Under the pieces are notes generated by a model. The model was not told the DNA's origin. It saw only the letters and a list, made by a program, of their open reading frames with translations, and did not search any database. This document shows positions 16,843 through 25,903 of a stretch of 64,000 bases of DNA, piece after piece (position 1 is the first letter of the stretch; each line of letters begins with the position of its first letter). The translations under genes and the position numbers were made by a program. The DNA is taken from contig PFVX01000079.1 of assembly GCA_002790835.1 (NCBI GenBank), forward strand, positions 197,621 to 261,620. Direction: 5' to 3'. Source of the stretch: a bacterium CG_4_9_14_3_um_filter_65_15. GTDB taxonomy: Bacteria; Krumholzibacteriota; Krumholzibacteriia; LZORAL124-64-63.

Positions 16843-17793
16843 ATGAACCTTGCCGATAAAGATCTTCCCCCCCTCGGGGAGACCCTGCTGAGCCTGCGCC
16901 ATGTTTCCAAGACCTACGGGGACAAGCACGCCGCGCGGGATGTGAATCTCTCCATACCCCGCGGGAGCATCTACGGTTTTCTGGGACCCAACGGCGCCGG
17001 GAAGACGACGACAATCCGCAGCATCATGCGCATCATCCTGCCCGATACCGGCGAGATCACCATGGCCGGTCGGGCGCTGCAGGGGGATCTGCTGGACCGC
17101 ATCGGCTACCTGCCCGAAGAGCGCGGCCTTTACCGGAAGATGAAGTGCCGGGACCAGCTCGCCTATCTGGCCGAACTCAAGAGCGTGCCGCGTGGCGAGG
17201 CCCTGACCAGGGCGGACAGCTGGCTCGACCGCATGGGCCTCGGGGACTACCGCGACAAGAAAGTCGACAGCCTGAGCAAGGGCATGCAGCAGAAGATCCA
17301 GTTTGCGGCGACCTTCATCGCCGAACCGGTCCTCGTCATCCTGGACGAGGTCTTCAGCGGGCTGGATCCCCTGAACATCGAACTGCTCCGCGAGATGATC
17401 CTGGCCCAACGGGACCGCGGGGTGACCATCCTGTTCTCGACCCACATGTTGGCCGAGGCCGAGAAGATCTGCGACAGCATCTGCCTGATCGAGGACGGCC
17501 GGGTGATCGTGGACGGGTCCATGGACCAGGTTCGCGACGAATTCGCCCTGCACTCGATCAAAGTCGCCTGGGCGGACCGCAGCTCGCCGCCCGACGACCT
17601 CCCGGGAGTCATCGCCCGCCAGCCCATTGAAGGAGTCTGGCGCCTGACCCTGGCCGAGGGATCCGATCCTGCCGCCCTGCTGTCCGCGTTGACGGCCGCC
17701 GGTCGGCTGACCTTCTACTCCGCCAATCGTCCTTCCTTGGGCGAGATCTTCCTCGCCGCCGTGGCGCGCAGCCGTCAGGAGGTCTCCGCATGA
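16843..17793 (+). CDS. ABC transporter ATP-binding protein (NatA-like)
   Basis: 316 residues from the ATG at 16843, which has GGGAGTGG just upstream. Walker A is GPNGAGKTTT, the Q-loop region GYLPEERGLY, the signature VDSLSKGMQQKIQ, Walker B VLVILDEVFSGLDP and the H-loop STHMLAEAE. The C-terminal extension after about residue 225 matches the DUF4162 domain of NatA/CcmA-type exporters. It overlaps the permease gene by ATGA, so the pair forms one export system. Its substrate is unknown; NatAB-type pumps extrude sodium. Confidence 0.92.
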   Translation: MNLADKDLPPLGETLLSLRHVSKTYGDKHAARDVNLSIPRGSIYGFLGPNGAGKTTTIRSIMRIILPDTGEITMAGRALQGDLLDRIGYLPEERGLYRKMKCRDQLAYLAELKSVPRGEALTRADSWLDRMGLGDYRDKKVDSLSKGMQQKIQFAATFIAEPVLVILDEVFSGLDPLNIELLREMILAQRDRGVTILFSTHMLAEAEKICDSICLIEDGRVIVDGSMDQVRDEFALHSIKVAWADRSSPPDDLPGVIARQPIEGVWRLTLAEGSDPAALLSALTAAGRLTFYSANRPSLGEIFLAAVARSRQEVSA

Positions 17794-19046
17794 GAAAGGT
17801 GATGACCATCATCCGCAAGGAATACCTCGAACGCGTGCGTTCCAAGAGCTTCCTCATCGGGACCCTGCTGGGGCCCGCCCTCATGTCCATGTTCATCGTG
17901 TTGCCGGTGCTGCTGAGCAACACCGACAACGACAATGCCCGCACCGTGGGGGTGGTGGACGCCGACGGCGGCATCCTGACCCTCCTGGAGGCCGAATTGT
18001 CCGACATGGGGCGGGAGAACCTCACCCTGGTTCCCTACGAACTGGGGCCGGGAGGCAAGGAAGCGGCCATCACCGAATTGAAGGATGCGGTGGGCAAGGA
18101 GAAACTGGATGCCGGCCTGGTGATCGAGGAGGACTTTGTCAAAACCGGGGAGGCCACGTTCTTCAACCGCTCGGTCAGCGCCATGGTCATGCGCGATGAG
18201 GTCTTCCGGCCGGCGCTCGACCGCATCCTGAGGGAAGGACGCTTCGCCTCCGCCGCGATCCCCGATTCCATGTTCACCTACCTGTCCGCCCGCACCGACT
18301 GGTCCACCTTCAGCGTCTCCACTTCGGGTGTGCAGGAGAAGCAGAACGAGGAGGCCACTTTCGTCATGGCCGTGGCCCTGATCATGATCATCTACATCAT
18401 GGTGCTGATTTACGGCAACCACACCCTGACCGCCGTCATCGAGGAAAAGAGCAGCCGCATGGTGGAAGTGCTTTTGGCCAGCGTTTCCCCGGGGAATCTC
18501 ATGCTCGGAAAGGTCATGGGCATCGGTCTGGCCGGCCTGACCCAGTTCGGGGTGTGGGCCGTGGCGTTCATGGCCATGTCGCAGCAGGGGGTTTCGGTGG
18601 GAGGTTTCTCGCTGGACGTCCACTTCCTGACGCCCTTGGTCCTGGTGTCCTTCGTGATGTTCTTCCTGCTGGGATTCTTCCTCTACGCCACGCTGTACGC
18701 CGGGATCGGCGCCATGTGCAACAATGTCCAGGACAGCCAGCAGTTCAATGGCCCCCTGACCATGGGCTTGGTGTTGCCCATGATGCTGCTGAGCCTTGTG
18801 CTGCGCGCTCCGGACTCGACCCTCTCGACGGTCCTGAGCCTGGTGCCCTTGTTCGCGCCCGTGCTGATGTTCATGCGCGTGTGCATCGAGACGCCGCCGT
18901 TGTGGCAGATCCTGCTGTCGTGGGGGCTGCTGGCGGTCTCGATCTGGCTGGCGGCCCGCATGGCGGGCAAGCTGTTCCGTATGGGCATCCTGATGTACGG
19001 ATCCTCGCCCACCTGGGCCAGCTTGATGAAGGTTTTGCGCGACTGA
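17790..19046 (+). CDS. ABC-2 type permease (NatB-like)
   Basis: 418 residues. One N-terminal membrane helix (SFLIGTLLGPALMSMFIVLPVLL), a large extracytoplasmic domain up to about residue 180 (VGVVDADGGILTLLEAEL...) and then five or six C-terminal helices, including FVMAVALIMIIYIMVLIYG. The EEKSSRMVEVLLASVSPGNLMLGKVMG stretch is the ABC-2 coupling region. Translation is coupled to the ATPase gene by the ATGA overlap. Convergent with the HEAT/cyclophilin gene. Confidence 0.9.
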   Translation: MRKVMTIIRKEYLERVRSKSFLIGTLLGPALMSMFIVLPVLLSNTDNDNARTVGVVDADGGILTLLEAELSDMGRENLTLVPYELGPGGKEAAITELKDAVGKEKLDAGLVIEEDFVKTGEATFFNRSVSAMVMRDEVFRPALDRILREGRFASAAIPDSMFTYLSARTDWSTFSVSTSGVQEKQNEEATFVMAVALIMIIYIMVLIYGNHTLTAVIEEKSSRMVEVLLASVSPGNLMLGKVMGIGLAGLTQFGVWAVAFMAMSQQGVSVGGFSLDVHFLTPLVLVSFVMFFLLGFFLYATLYAGIGAMCNNVQDSQQFNGPLTMGLVLPMMLLSLVLRAPDSTLSTVLSLVPLFAPVLMFMRVCIETPPLWQILLSWGLLAVSIWLAARMAGKLFRMGILMYGSSPTWASLMKVLRD

Positions 19047-19061
19047 TCCTTGTGCCCACGA

Positions 19062-21302
19062 TCAGGGGGCCGCTTCCAGGGTGAAGCGGTCCCCTTCCTC
19101 CATCCGGTCCACCACATCCATGCCGTCGACCACTTTGCCGAACACCGTGTAGCGGCCCACGAGATGGGGCTGCTCCGACAGCGTCACGAAGAACTGGCTA
19201 CCGCCGGTGTCCTTGCCGTCGTGGGCGATGCCGACGGTTCCGCGCACGGAGGGGGTGGGGGACCACTCGCTGCGGATGGTGTAGCCGGGGCCGCCCCAGC
19301 CGTCGCCGCGCGGGTCCCCGCCCTGGACCACGAAATCCGGCACCACGCGGTGGAAGGTCAACTCGTCGTAGAAGCCGCGGTCGATCAGGTCCAGGAAGGC
19401 GGCGCAGGTGTTGGGAGCCAGTTCGCCGTCCAGGGCGATGGTGAATCGTCCCCGTTCGGTGGTGCAGACCACGCGGGGTGCGGCGAAGGGGAGGGTGACC
19501 GGCGGTTGCCGGGGGTCCCGCGACACCGCGGGCAGGGTCAGGCGCAGGCTGGCTTCGTCGGGAATCAGCCGGCGCGGGAGCAGCCCCGTGGACAGGGCGG
19601 CTTCCCGGGATTCCAGGCGGATGCGCAGGTCGTCGGCGTCGAAGCCGCTTTGCAGGATGGCGGCGGCCCGCTCACGGGCGGCCGCCGGAAGGGAATCCAG
19701 ACTCGTGCTGTCCATACCCGCCAGGCCCTGGATCACGCCGCGCCCCACTTCGTTGCGTTCGGGCCCGGCCGGTCGCTTCCAGGCCGATCCCAGGGCGACG
19801 ACCGAGGCGCTGTCGGGAAACTGGGCCAGCAGGGCGGCGGCGGTACCGGCCACCACGAAATCCTTCGCGCCGCTGGCGGCCCGCAGGGCGCCCGCCACCG
19901 CCGACCGGGCCTGGGCCTTGGCAAGGCCCGCCGGCAGGGCGTCGGGTCGTTCCCGCAGGGCGTCGGCGAGGGTGGTCAGGGCGGCGGAGCGGACCAGGGG
20001 AGACGCCGCCGTGCGGGCGGCGGAACCCGGAGCGGGGAAAGCACCCCCGGCGTCGGCGTACCGCATGAGCAGGGGCAGGGGATCCGGATGGACTCGCCCC
20101 GCCGCGGTCAGTGCGGCTGCTTGGATGGACGGCTCCCGGGCGGTGTCGACCAGGCGGGCGAGGTCGGCGGCGCATCCGGCCCCCCGCAGCGTGGACCACG
20201 CGCCCACCGCTTCGCGCAGAACACCGCGGTGCCCGCTTTCCAGGGCCTCGCGGGCGGCGCGGTGCATGCGGATGCGCCAGGCAGGCAAGAGGCTTTCCCG
20301 CGCGGCGGCTTCGGGAGGCAGGGGCAGTTCGGCGGCACAGGAAGCCATGGCGGCGAGGGCCGTCGCGGCCACGTGCGGATCGTCGCCGGCGGAAAAGCCC
20401 GTCAGCAGATCGGTCAGGAGTTCGGCGCCGGGGCCGACCTCGCCGTTTCCGGCCGGCGCGACGGCGAAGTGACCCAGCCGTCCCAGGGCCCGGCACAATG
20501 CGATGTCCACCCGTTGGCGATCCCGCCCCCGCAGCCGGTCGCGATCATCCGCCGCGGCGAGCACCGCAGCCAGGGCGTCGGGACGCTCCTGCCGGGCCAG
20601 GGCCCGCAGGGCGTGGACGCGGACCTGGACGTGGCCGTCGGTCGCATAACGGGCGAGCGCGCCGACCAGGCTGGAATCGGGAACCACTTCGGCGCAGCGC
20701 AGGATGCGCCAGCGGACATCCGGTGCGGCTCCGGCCAGGGAACTGTCCATGGCGGCAACCAGGGCGGCGTGATCCACCTCGTCGGTTCGGTTGTGCAGGC
20801 CGTCCCAGGCGGCCGCAGCTTCCTTGGGGTGGGGGGCCGAGGTGGCCTGCAACAGGGCACCGCCGCCGCCTGCGGCCTGGGCCAGGCCGCGCAGGGCCGC
20901 CATGCGCACGGCCGGGCGCGGGTCGACGGCAGCCCGCGATAGTGCGGCCACCGCCTGATCTCCCCCCAACAAACCCAGACTGAAAATGGCCCGGGAGCGC
21001 ACCGTCACGCTGGGGTCTTCGAGCACTTCCAGCAGATCGCTCACCGCCGAGCGGCGACCGATGAGGCCGGCGGTGCGGGCGGCCGCCAGTCGCACATGGG
21101 CGTCCGGGTCGCGGAGCATGAGTCCCAGGCTGTCCGCCGGGGCGAGGCGGCGGTCCTCCCAGCGGGCGAGATCCTGCAACATCTGCCGGCGCCGGGGATG
21201 TTCCGGGCGGCATCCCGTCACCGAAATGAGGCAAATCGCCGCCAGGATCCCGATTGCGGTGATCCGCCGACCCGACCCGATTCCCATTTTCCCGGTTATC
21301 AT
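19062..21302 (-). CDS. HEAT-repeat lipoprotein with C-terminal cyclophilin-type peptidyl-prolyl isomerase
   Basis: About 746 residues. A lipoprotein signal (ILAAICLISVTGC) is followed by some 500 residues of Ala/Leu-rich HEAT-type helical repeats (AAARTAGLIGRRSAVSDLLEVLEDP; VRVHALRALARQERPDALAAVL). The last 150 residues are a cyclophilin domain: FLDLIDRGFYDELTFHRVVPDFVVQGGDP, SRGTVGIAHDG-like, GGSQFFVTLSEQPHLVGRYTVFG. The catalytic FHRV and QFF elements are intact. It is probably an envelope folding factor with a protein-docking solenoid. Start is 21302 or the ATG at 21287; the 21368 start in the track lies over the asd promoter. Confidence 0.85.
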   Translation of the reverse strand: MITGKMGIGSGRRITAIGILAAICLISVTGCRPEHPRRRQMLQDLARWEDRRLAPADSLGLMLRDPDAHVRLAAARTAGLIGRRSAVSDLLEVLEDPSVTVRSRAIFSLGLLGGDQAVAALSRAAVDPRPAVRMAALRGLAQAAGGGGALLQATSAPHPKEAAAAWDGLHNRTDEVDHAALVAAMDSSLAGAAPDVRWRILRCAEVVPDSSLVGALARYATDGHVQVRVHALRALARQERPDALAAVLAAADDRDRLRGRDRQRVDIALCRALGRLGHFAVAPAGNGEVGPGAELLTDLLTGFSAGDDPHVAATALAAMASCAAELPLPPEAAARESLLPAWRIRMHRAAREALESGHRGVLREAVGAWSTLRGAGCAADLARLVDTAREPSIQAAALTAAGRVHPDPLPLLMRYADAGGAFPAPGSAARTAASPLVRSAALTTLADALRERPDALPAGLAKAQARSAVAGALRAASGAKDFVVAGTAAALLAQFPDSASVVALGSAWKRPAGPERNEVGRGVIQGLAGMDSTSLDSLPAAARERAAAILQSGFDADDLRIRLESREAALSTGLLPRRLIPDEASLRLTLPAVSRDPRQPPVTLPFAAPRVVCTTERGRFTIALDGELAPNTCAAFLDLIDRGFYDELTFHRVVPDFVVQGGDPRGDGWGGPGYTIRSEWSPTPSVRGTVGIAHDGKDTGGSQFFVTLSEQPHLVGRYTVFGKVVDGMDVVDRMEEGDRFTLEAAP

Positions 21303-21339
21303 GTCCGCACCGTCCCCTGCTCCAAGATCGATGGTGGTT

Positions 21340-21368
21340 TTGACCCCCGTGCATGCGGATGCTACCAT
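21340..21368 (+). promoter_or_regulatory. Sigma-70 promoter for asd operon
   Basis: TTGACC, 17 nt, TACCAT, about 47 nt before the asd ATG and between divergent genes. Confidence 0.6.
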
Positions 21369-21414
21369 GCCTGCGGCCGGGAGGTGAACAGATACCCTTC
21401 AGCGGGAGACAACC

Positions 21415-22428
21415 ATGAAAATCGCCGTGTTGGGTGCCAGCGGGCTGGTGGGACGGACCATGCTGGACGTTCTGTCCTCCTGCCCGTGGGTGGATGAACC
21501 GCCCCGGCTGCTGGTATCCGAACGATCGGCCGGTCGGCGCTTGGCTTTCCGGGATCGGGAACTGGTCTGCGAGGAGGTATCCGACAAGGCCTTGGCGGAC
21601 CTGGACGTGCTGCTGTGCAGCGCCGGTCGGGTGGCAGCAGCCCGCTGGGCGCCCGTGGCCGCCCAGGCCGGCGCCCTGGTGGTGGACAACAGCAGTTGCT
21701 TCCGCATGGATCCGGACGTGCCCCTGGTGGTTCCGGAAGTCAATCCCTGCCCCGCCTGGGCCCCGGGTTCGGGCGGGCGCCTCATCGCCAACCCCAACTG
21801 CTCCACCATCCAGATCGCCGCCTTCGCCGCCGTCCTGCAGGAGACATGCGGACTGGATGAATTGCACGCGGTGACGCTGCAGGCGGTTTCGGGCGCCGGT
21901 CAGCGGGCCCTGGATGCCTGGCGCGACCAGCGGACGGGGCGCGACGGGGCGGGGGCGGAGGTCTTTCCGCGTCCCATCGTCGATAACGTCTTGCCGGCCA
22001 TCGGTCCGGCCCAGCGCGACGGCAGCTTCGAGGAGGAGGCCAAGGTGGTGCGCGAACTGCGCCGCATCCTGGGTCGAAGCGACGACCTGCGGGTTTCCTG
22101 CACCGCCGTGCGGGTGCCGGTCCACACGGGCCACTGCGCCGCGTTGCGGTGCCTGCTGCCGCAGCCGGTCGATCGGCAACGGATCCTCAAAGCCCTGGCG
22201 GCGCGGCCGCACATGGTTCCGGCGCCCGACGCCCACGCCTTCACCACCCCGAGGGAGATCCAGGGCTCCCGTGATGTCCATGTCGGGCGCCTGCGGGTCG
22301 ACCCGGGGAATCCGCACGCTCTGCTGGCCTGGGTCGTGGCGGACAACCTGCTCAAGGGTGCCGCCTGGAATGCGGTTCAGATCGTGGAATCCTGTCTTGG
22401 AGTCGGGCCAACCGGAGCAGCGGGCTGA
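21415..22428 (+). CDS. asd: Aspartate-semialdehyde dehydrogenase
   Basis: 337 residues, the usual size. The NADP-binding GASGLVGRTMLDVL opens the protein; NSSCFRMDPDVPLVVPEVN, the catalytic Cys in NPNCSTIQ, the substrate region SGAGQRALD and the catalytic-base region VPVHTGHC are all present. It reduces aspartyl phosphate on the way to lysine, threonine, methionine and diaminopimelate. GGGAG lies 6 nt upstream of the ATG. The stop overlaps the ecfT start (TGATG), making asd the first gene of a tightly packed five-gene run. Confidence 0.95.
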   Translation: MKIAVLGASGLVGRTMLDVLSSCPWVDEPPRLLVSERSAGRRLAFRDRELVCEEVSDKALADLDVLLCSAGRVAAARWAPVAAQAGALVVDNSSCFRMDPDVPLVVPEVNPCPAWAPGSGGRLIANPNCSTIQIAAFAAVLQETCGLDELHAVTLQAVSGAGQRALDAWRDQRTGRDGAGAEVFPRPIVDNVLPAIGPAQRDGSFEEEAKVVRELRRILGRSDDLRVSCTAVRVPVHTGHCAALRCLLPQPVDRQRILKALAARPHMVPAPDAHAFTTPREIQGSRDVHVGRLRVDPGNPHALLAWVVADNLLKGAAWNAVQIVESCLGVGPTGAAG

Positions 22429-23198
22429 TGCTGTCCGCGGCCCGACCCGGCCCCGCATCCCTGCGGCCATCCCCCCTGGATCACCTCCACCCGGCCGTGT
22501 TGCTGGGGGGATTCATCGCCGCCTGCGCGGTCCTGGTTGCGGGCAACTGGCCGATGGCGGTGGGTCTGACCCTGCTGGCGGCCGCCTTGCTGACGGCGAC
22601 CGGATGGCGCCCGATCCATCTGGCGCAACTGATGCGGCCGTGGCTTTCGGTGGCAATCCTGGTGATGGCGATCCATGTTTTGACCACGACCTCGGCGGCG
22701 CCTCTGGGACACCCTTCTGGGGAGGGAGTCTGGCGGGGGCTGGTGGCCTGGGTGAGACTGGCCGGCCTGTTCATGGGGCTGGCCGCGATCCAGGGGGCCC
22801 TGGAGATCGACGCCTTGATCGTCGGGTGGTCCTGGTGGTTGCGCCCTCTGGACGGCTGGCTGTTGCCTACCGGCGACCTGGCCCTGGTCCTCGCTGTGGC
22901 CCTGGGGACGGCACCGCGGGTGCTGGACGACGGCCGCAGGCTGCAGCAGGTGGTGCGCTTGCGGAGGGGTGGGCGCGAGGGAAGATTCTCCTGGCGTCGC
23001 ATCGGGTACCGCCTGCTGGTGGTGGCGCCCCTGCTCGAGGGAATGGCCCGCCGCGCCGAGACCCTGGGCCTGACCCTGCGTTCGCGCTCCGGCGGAACGG
23101 ATCGGCCCCGCAGCCCGGGCCCGCTCCAGATGGTCCTGCTGCTGGGGTGGGTGGCCACCCTGGCTGTGCTCACGGTTCTGGCCGGGAGGGTGGGATGA
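22428..23198 (+). CDS. Energy-coupling factor transporter transmembrane protein (EcfT/CbiQ-like)
   Basis: 256 residues with about five hydrophobic helices and an amphipathic cytoplasmic region containing the family's two Arg motifs (VVRLRRGG and APLLEGMARRAETLGLTLRSR). EcfT couples ECF ATPases to a vitamin- or metal-binding S component. Neither the ATPases nor an S component are in this window, so it would have to share them from elsewhere. The ecfT-truA adjacency is also seen in Firmicutes. It overlaps asd by 1 nt and truA by 4 nt. Family assignment is from topology and motifs and is moderately sure. Confidence 0.7.
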   Translation: MLSAARPGPASLRPSPLDHLHPAVLLGGFIAACAVLVAGNWPMAVGLTLLAAALLTATGWRPIHLAQLMRPWLSVAILVMAIHVLTTTSAAPLGHPSGEGVWRGLVAWVRLAGLFMGLAAIQGALEIDALIVGWSWWLRPLDGWLLPTGDLALVLAVALGTAPRVLDDGRRLQQVVRLRRGGREGRFSWRRIGYRLLVVAPLLEGMARRAETLGLTLRSRSGGTDRPRSPGPLQMVLLLGWVATLAVLTVLAGRVG

Positions 23199-23980
23199 AG
23201 CTCCCCGTCAGGGTGCGCCTGGACATCGCCTACCACGGCGCGCGATTTCACGGCTGGCAGATCCAGCCGGAACACCGGACCGTCCAGGGCGTTCTTCGTC
23301 ACGAATTGTCGCGGCTGCTGGGACGTGAGGTCACGCCCGTCGGGGCAGGTCGGACCGACACCGGGGTGCATGCCCGAGGTCAGGTGGCCCATTTGGACGT
23401 GGCGACGGTCGAGGAATTCGTACGCCTCCACAGGGCGCTGGCGCGGACCATGCCCGAGGATATCGAGATTCGGGATGTCCACCTCGTGTCCCCCGAATTC
23501 AACGCGCGGCGCAGCGCCCTGAGCCGTCGCTACAGTTACCGGATCCTGCGGGGCCGGGATATTTTCGCTCCCGACTGCTGGCAGATCTACTTCGCCCTGG
23601 ACCGCGGGGCCATGGAGCAGGCGGCGGCGGTGCTGATGGGTCGGCATGATTTCGCCAGCTTCTGCAAGACCTCGTCGCTGCGGAACGACGGGAACCTCTG
23701 CAACGTCGACCTTTGCCGCTTTGCTTGGTCCGAGGACGGGGCTATGTTTGAGATTCGGGCCAACCGGTTCCTGCACCACATGGTGCGGACGATCGTCGGC
23801 ACCCTGGTGGATATCGGCCGCGGGATGCGGCCGGCCCAGGACATGGCCGCGGTGCTGGCGGCCCGTGACCGCCGCGCCGCCGGACGCATGGCCCCGGCCC
23901 GGGGGCTCTTTCTGGAAGAAGTGACCTATCCGTCCCATTTGATGACGCCCCCTGATCCCGAACAAGGAGATCGTCCATGA
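23195..23980 (+). CDS. truA: tRNA pseudouridine(38-40) synthase TruA
   Basis: 261 residues from the ATG at 23195; the 688-residue ORF in the track is this gene plus an upstream shadow. DIAYHGARFHGWQIQPEHRTVQG, the catalytic Asp in AGRTDTGVHARGQ, FNARRSALSRRYSYRI, GRHDFASFCK and NRFLHHMVRTIVGTLVDIGRG are all TruA motifs. It modifies the anticodon stem-loop of many tRNAs. Both ends overlap neighbouring genes by ATGA. Confidence 0.96.
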   Translation: MKLPVRVRLDIAYHGARFHGWQIQPEHRTVQGVLRHELSRLLGREVTPVGAGRTDTGVHARGQVAHLDVATVEEFVRLHRALARTMPEDIEIRDVHLVSPEFNARRSALSRRYSYRILRGRDIFAPDCWQIYFALDRGAMEQAAAVLMGRHDFASFCKTSSLRNDGNLCNVDLCRFAWSEDGAMFEIRANRFLHHMVRTIVGTLVDIGRGMRPAQDMAAVLAARDRRAAGRMAPARGLFLEEVTYPSHLMTPPDPEQGDRP

Positions 23981-24633
23981 AGTTCTTCATCGATTCCGCC
24001 GACATCGAGGCCATCCGTGAGATCAAGGCCATGGGCATGTGCGACGGCGTGACGACCAACCCCAGCCTCATGGCCAAGGCCGGCCGCAAGGATACCGACG
24101 CCCTGCTCAAGGAGATCTGCGCGGTGGTGCAGGGACCGGTCAGCGGCGAGGTGACCGCGCTGGATGCCGAGGGCATGGTGGCCGAGGGGCGCCGCCTGGC
24201 CGCCCTCGACCCGCACCTGGTGGTCAAGATTCCCACGACCTACGCGGGGCTGCAGGCCATCGCCACCCTCAGCGGCGAGAACATCCGCGTCAACGCCACC
24301 CTGGTTTTCTCGCTGAACCAGGCCCTTCTGGTGGCGAAGGCCGGCGCGGCCTACGTGTCCCCGTTCGTCGGTCGTCTGGACGACGTCGGCGAGGACGGGA
24401 TGCAACTGATCAGCGACATCGTCGAGGTTTACGAGAACTATGAATACGACACCGAGGTGATCGTGGCCTCGGTGCGCCATCCTATGCACGTGGTGGATTC
24501 GGCCCTGCTGGGCGCGCACATCGCCACCATCCCGCCCGAGGTGATCCGCAAGCTGGTTGCCCATCCGCTGACGGACAAGGGGTTGGCCGCCTTCATGGCC
24601 GATTGGGAAACACTGCAGGGGAGCGGATCGTGA
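23977..24633 (+). CDS. Transaldolase / fructose-6-phosphate aldolase family protein (TalC/FsaA type)
   Basis: 218 residues, the short single-barrel form. MKFFIDSADIEAIREI, GVTTNPSLMAK, the Schiff-base Lys in HLVVKIPTT, NATLVFSLNQALLVAKAGAAYVSPFVGRLDD and VIVASVRHPMHV define the family. Members act either as transaldolases in the pentose phosphate pathway or as fructose-6-phosphate aldolases; the two cannot be separated reliably here. It overlaps truA and htrA (ATGA; GTGA), implying coupled translation. Confidence 0.92.
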   Translation: MKFFIDSADIEAIREIKAMGMCDGVTTNPSLMAKAGRKDTDALLKEICAVVQGPVSGEVTALDAEGMVAEGRRLAALDPHLVVKIPTTYAGLQAIATLSGENIRVNATLVFSLNQALLVAKAGAAYVSPFVGRLDDVGEDGMQLISDIVEVYENYEYDTEVIVASVRHPMHVVDSALLGAHIATIPPEVIRKLVAHPLTDKGLAAFMADWETLQGSGS

Positions 24634-25859
24634 CCAGAGGCCGGATATGGCTCGTTGCAGCCGTCGGATTCCTGATCGGGGCCACGGCTGGACTGGTGAT
24701 CTGGCAGGCCGCCACCGGTCGCTTCGGCCGGTCTTCCGGCGATGAATCGCGCGGAGGGGTCGATACCGCAACGGTGGCCGTTGTCGATAGCGGTGAAGCG
24801 GATGCCTCCGCCGCGACCCTCGATACCATGGCCTTGTCTGCCGACGATTCCGGCGGCCGCCCCGGTATGGGAGCTGCGGCCTCGGAAAACCCCATCGTCC
24901 TGGCAACCCGCCAGGTGGCTCCGGCGGTGGTCAGCATCAGCGTGGTTCTGCCCCAGGGCGCCCAGGGTGCGAGCGCGCTGCTCATGGAACGAATGGGACG
25001 CAGTTACTACCGCAACGTCCAGAGCATGGGCTCGGGGGTGATCATCTCCTCCGACGGGCTGGTCATCACGAACTACCACGTCGTCGAGGGGGCCACCGGC
25101 ATCACCGTGACCCTCTCCGACGGCCAGCAGCTCGACGCCCAGTTGCTGGAGGGGGTTTCGCGCTACGATCTGGCCGTGCTCCAGATCTCCGGCCAGAACC
25201 TGCCGACGGCCCAGTTGGCCCCGGAAACGGGCCTGCAGATCGGCGAGTGGGTCATCGCCATCGGCTCGCCCTTCGGCTACCTCCTGGCCGACACCCAGCC
25301 CTCGGTGACGGTGGGCGTGATCAGCGCCCTGAACCGCGACATCAAGCTCACCACGGGAGAGCAGCGAGCCTACCTGGGCATGATCCAGACCGATGCCGCC
25401 ATCAACCCCGGCAACAGCGGCGGCCCCCTGGTCAACTCCCGCGGTGAGGTCGTGGGCATCAACACCTTCATATTCTCAGAATCCGGCGGCAGCGTGGGGA
25501 TCGGGTTCGCCGTTCCGGCCTCGCGCGTCCTGCGGGTGGTGGACGAGGTGCGCCGCTTCGGCCATTACCGGGAGGCGAGCCTGGGCTTCGGGCTCAAGCA
25601 ACTGTTCCCGGCCCTGGCGCGTTACCTGGGGCTGGATGATCCGGTCGGAGCCCTGGTGGCCTATGTGGAACAGGATTCTCCCGCCTGGAAGGGCGGCTTG
25701 CGGGTCTACGATGTCCTGCGCACGATCAACGGCCAGCCGGTGGACAACCTGGATAACCTGCGTCGTTTGATGTACAACGCCAAGGTGGGTGACCATATTC
25801 CCTTCACCGCCGAACGGGACGGCCAGCTCTGGGACGGGGAAATCGTCCTGACCGAATAA
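24630..25859 (+). CDS. DegS/HtrA-type trypsin-like serine protease with one PDZ domain
   Basis: 409 residues from the GTG at 24630, overlapping the talC stop. An N-terminal membrane anchor (IWLVAAVGFLIGATAGLVIW) and a Ser/Asp/Ala-rich linker lead to the S1C protease domain. The catalytic triad is His in VITNYHVVEG, Asp in RYDLAVLQI and Ser in NPGNSGGPLVN. A single C-terminal PDZ domain (DSPAWKGGLRVYDVLRTINGQPV) makes it DegS-like rather than two-PDZ DegP-like. It probably acts in the periplasm on misfolded proteins or anti-sigma factors. Confidence 0.92.
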   Translation: MTRGRIWLVAAVGFLIGATAGLVIWQAATGRFGRSSGDESRGGVDTATVAVVDSGEADASAATLDTMALSADDSGGRPGMGAAASENPIVLATRQVAPAVVSISVVLPQGAQGASALLMERMGRSYYRNVQSMGSGVIISSDGLVITNYHVVEGATGITVTLSDGQQLDAQLLEGVSRYDLAVLQISGQNLPTAQLAPETGLQIGEWVIAIGSPFGYLLADTQPSVTVGVISALNRDIKLTTGEQRAYLGMIQTDAAINPGNSGGPLVNSRGEVVGINTFIFSESGGSVGIGFAVPASRVLRVVDEVRRFGHYREASLGFGLKQLFPALARYLGLDDPVGALVAYVEQDSPAWKGGLRVYDVLRTINGQPVDNLDNLRRLMYNAKVGDHIPFTAERDGQLWDGEIVLTE

Positions 25860-25903
25860 GTGACAAACTCTTAAGTTACAGTAAGTATTGGAGGAAAGTG
25901 GAA

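Noticed and set aside
19045-19072. CTGATC...GATCAG inverted repeat as a terminator between the ABC permease and HEAT genes
   Set aside because: Only six base pairs with an 11-nt loop and no T run.
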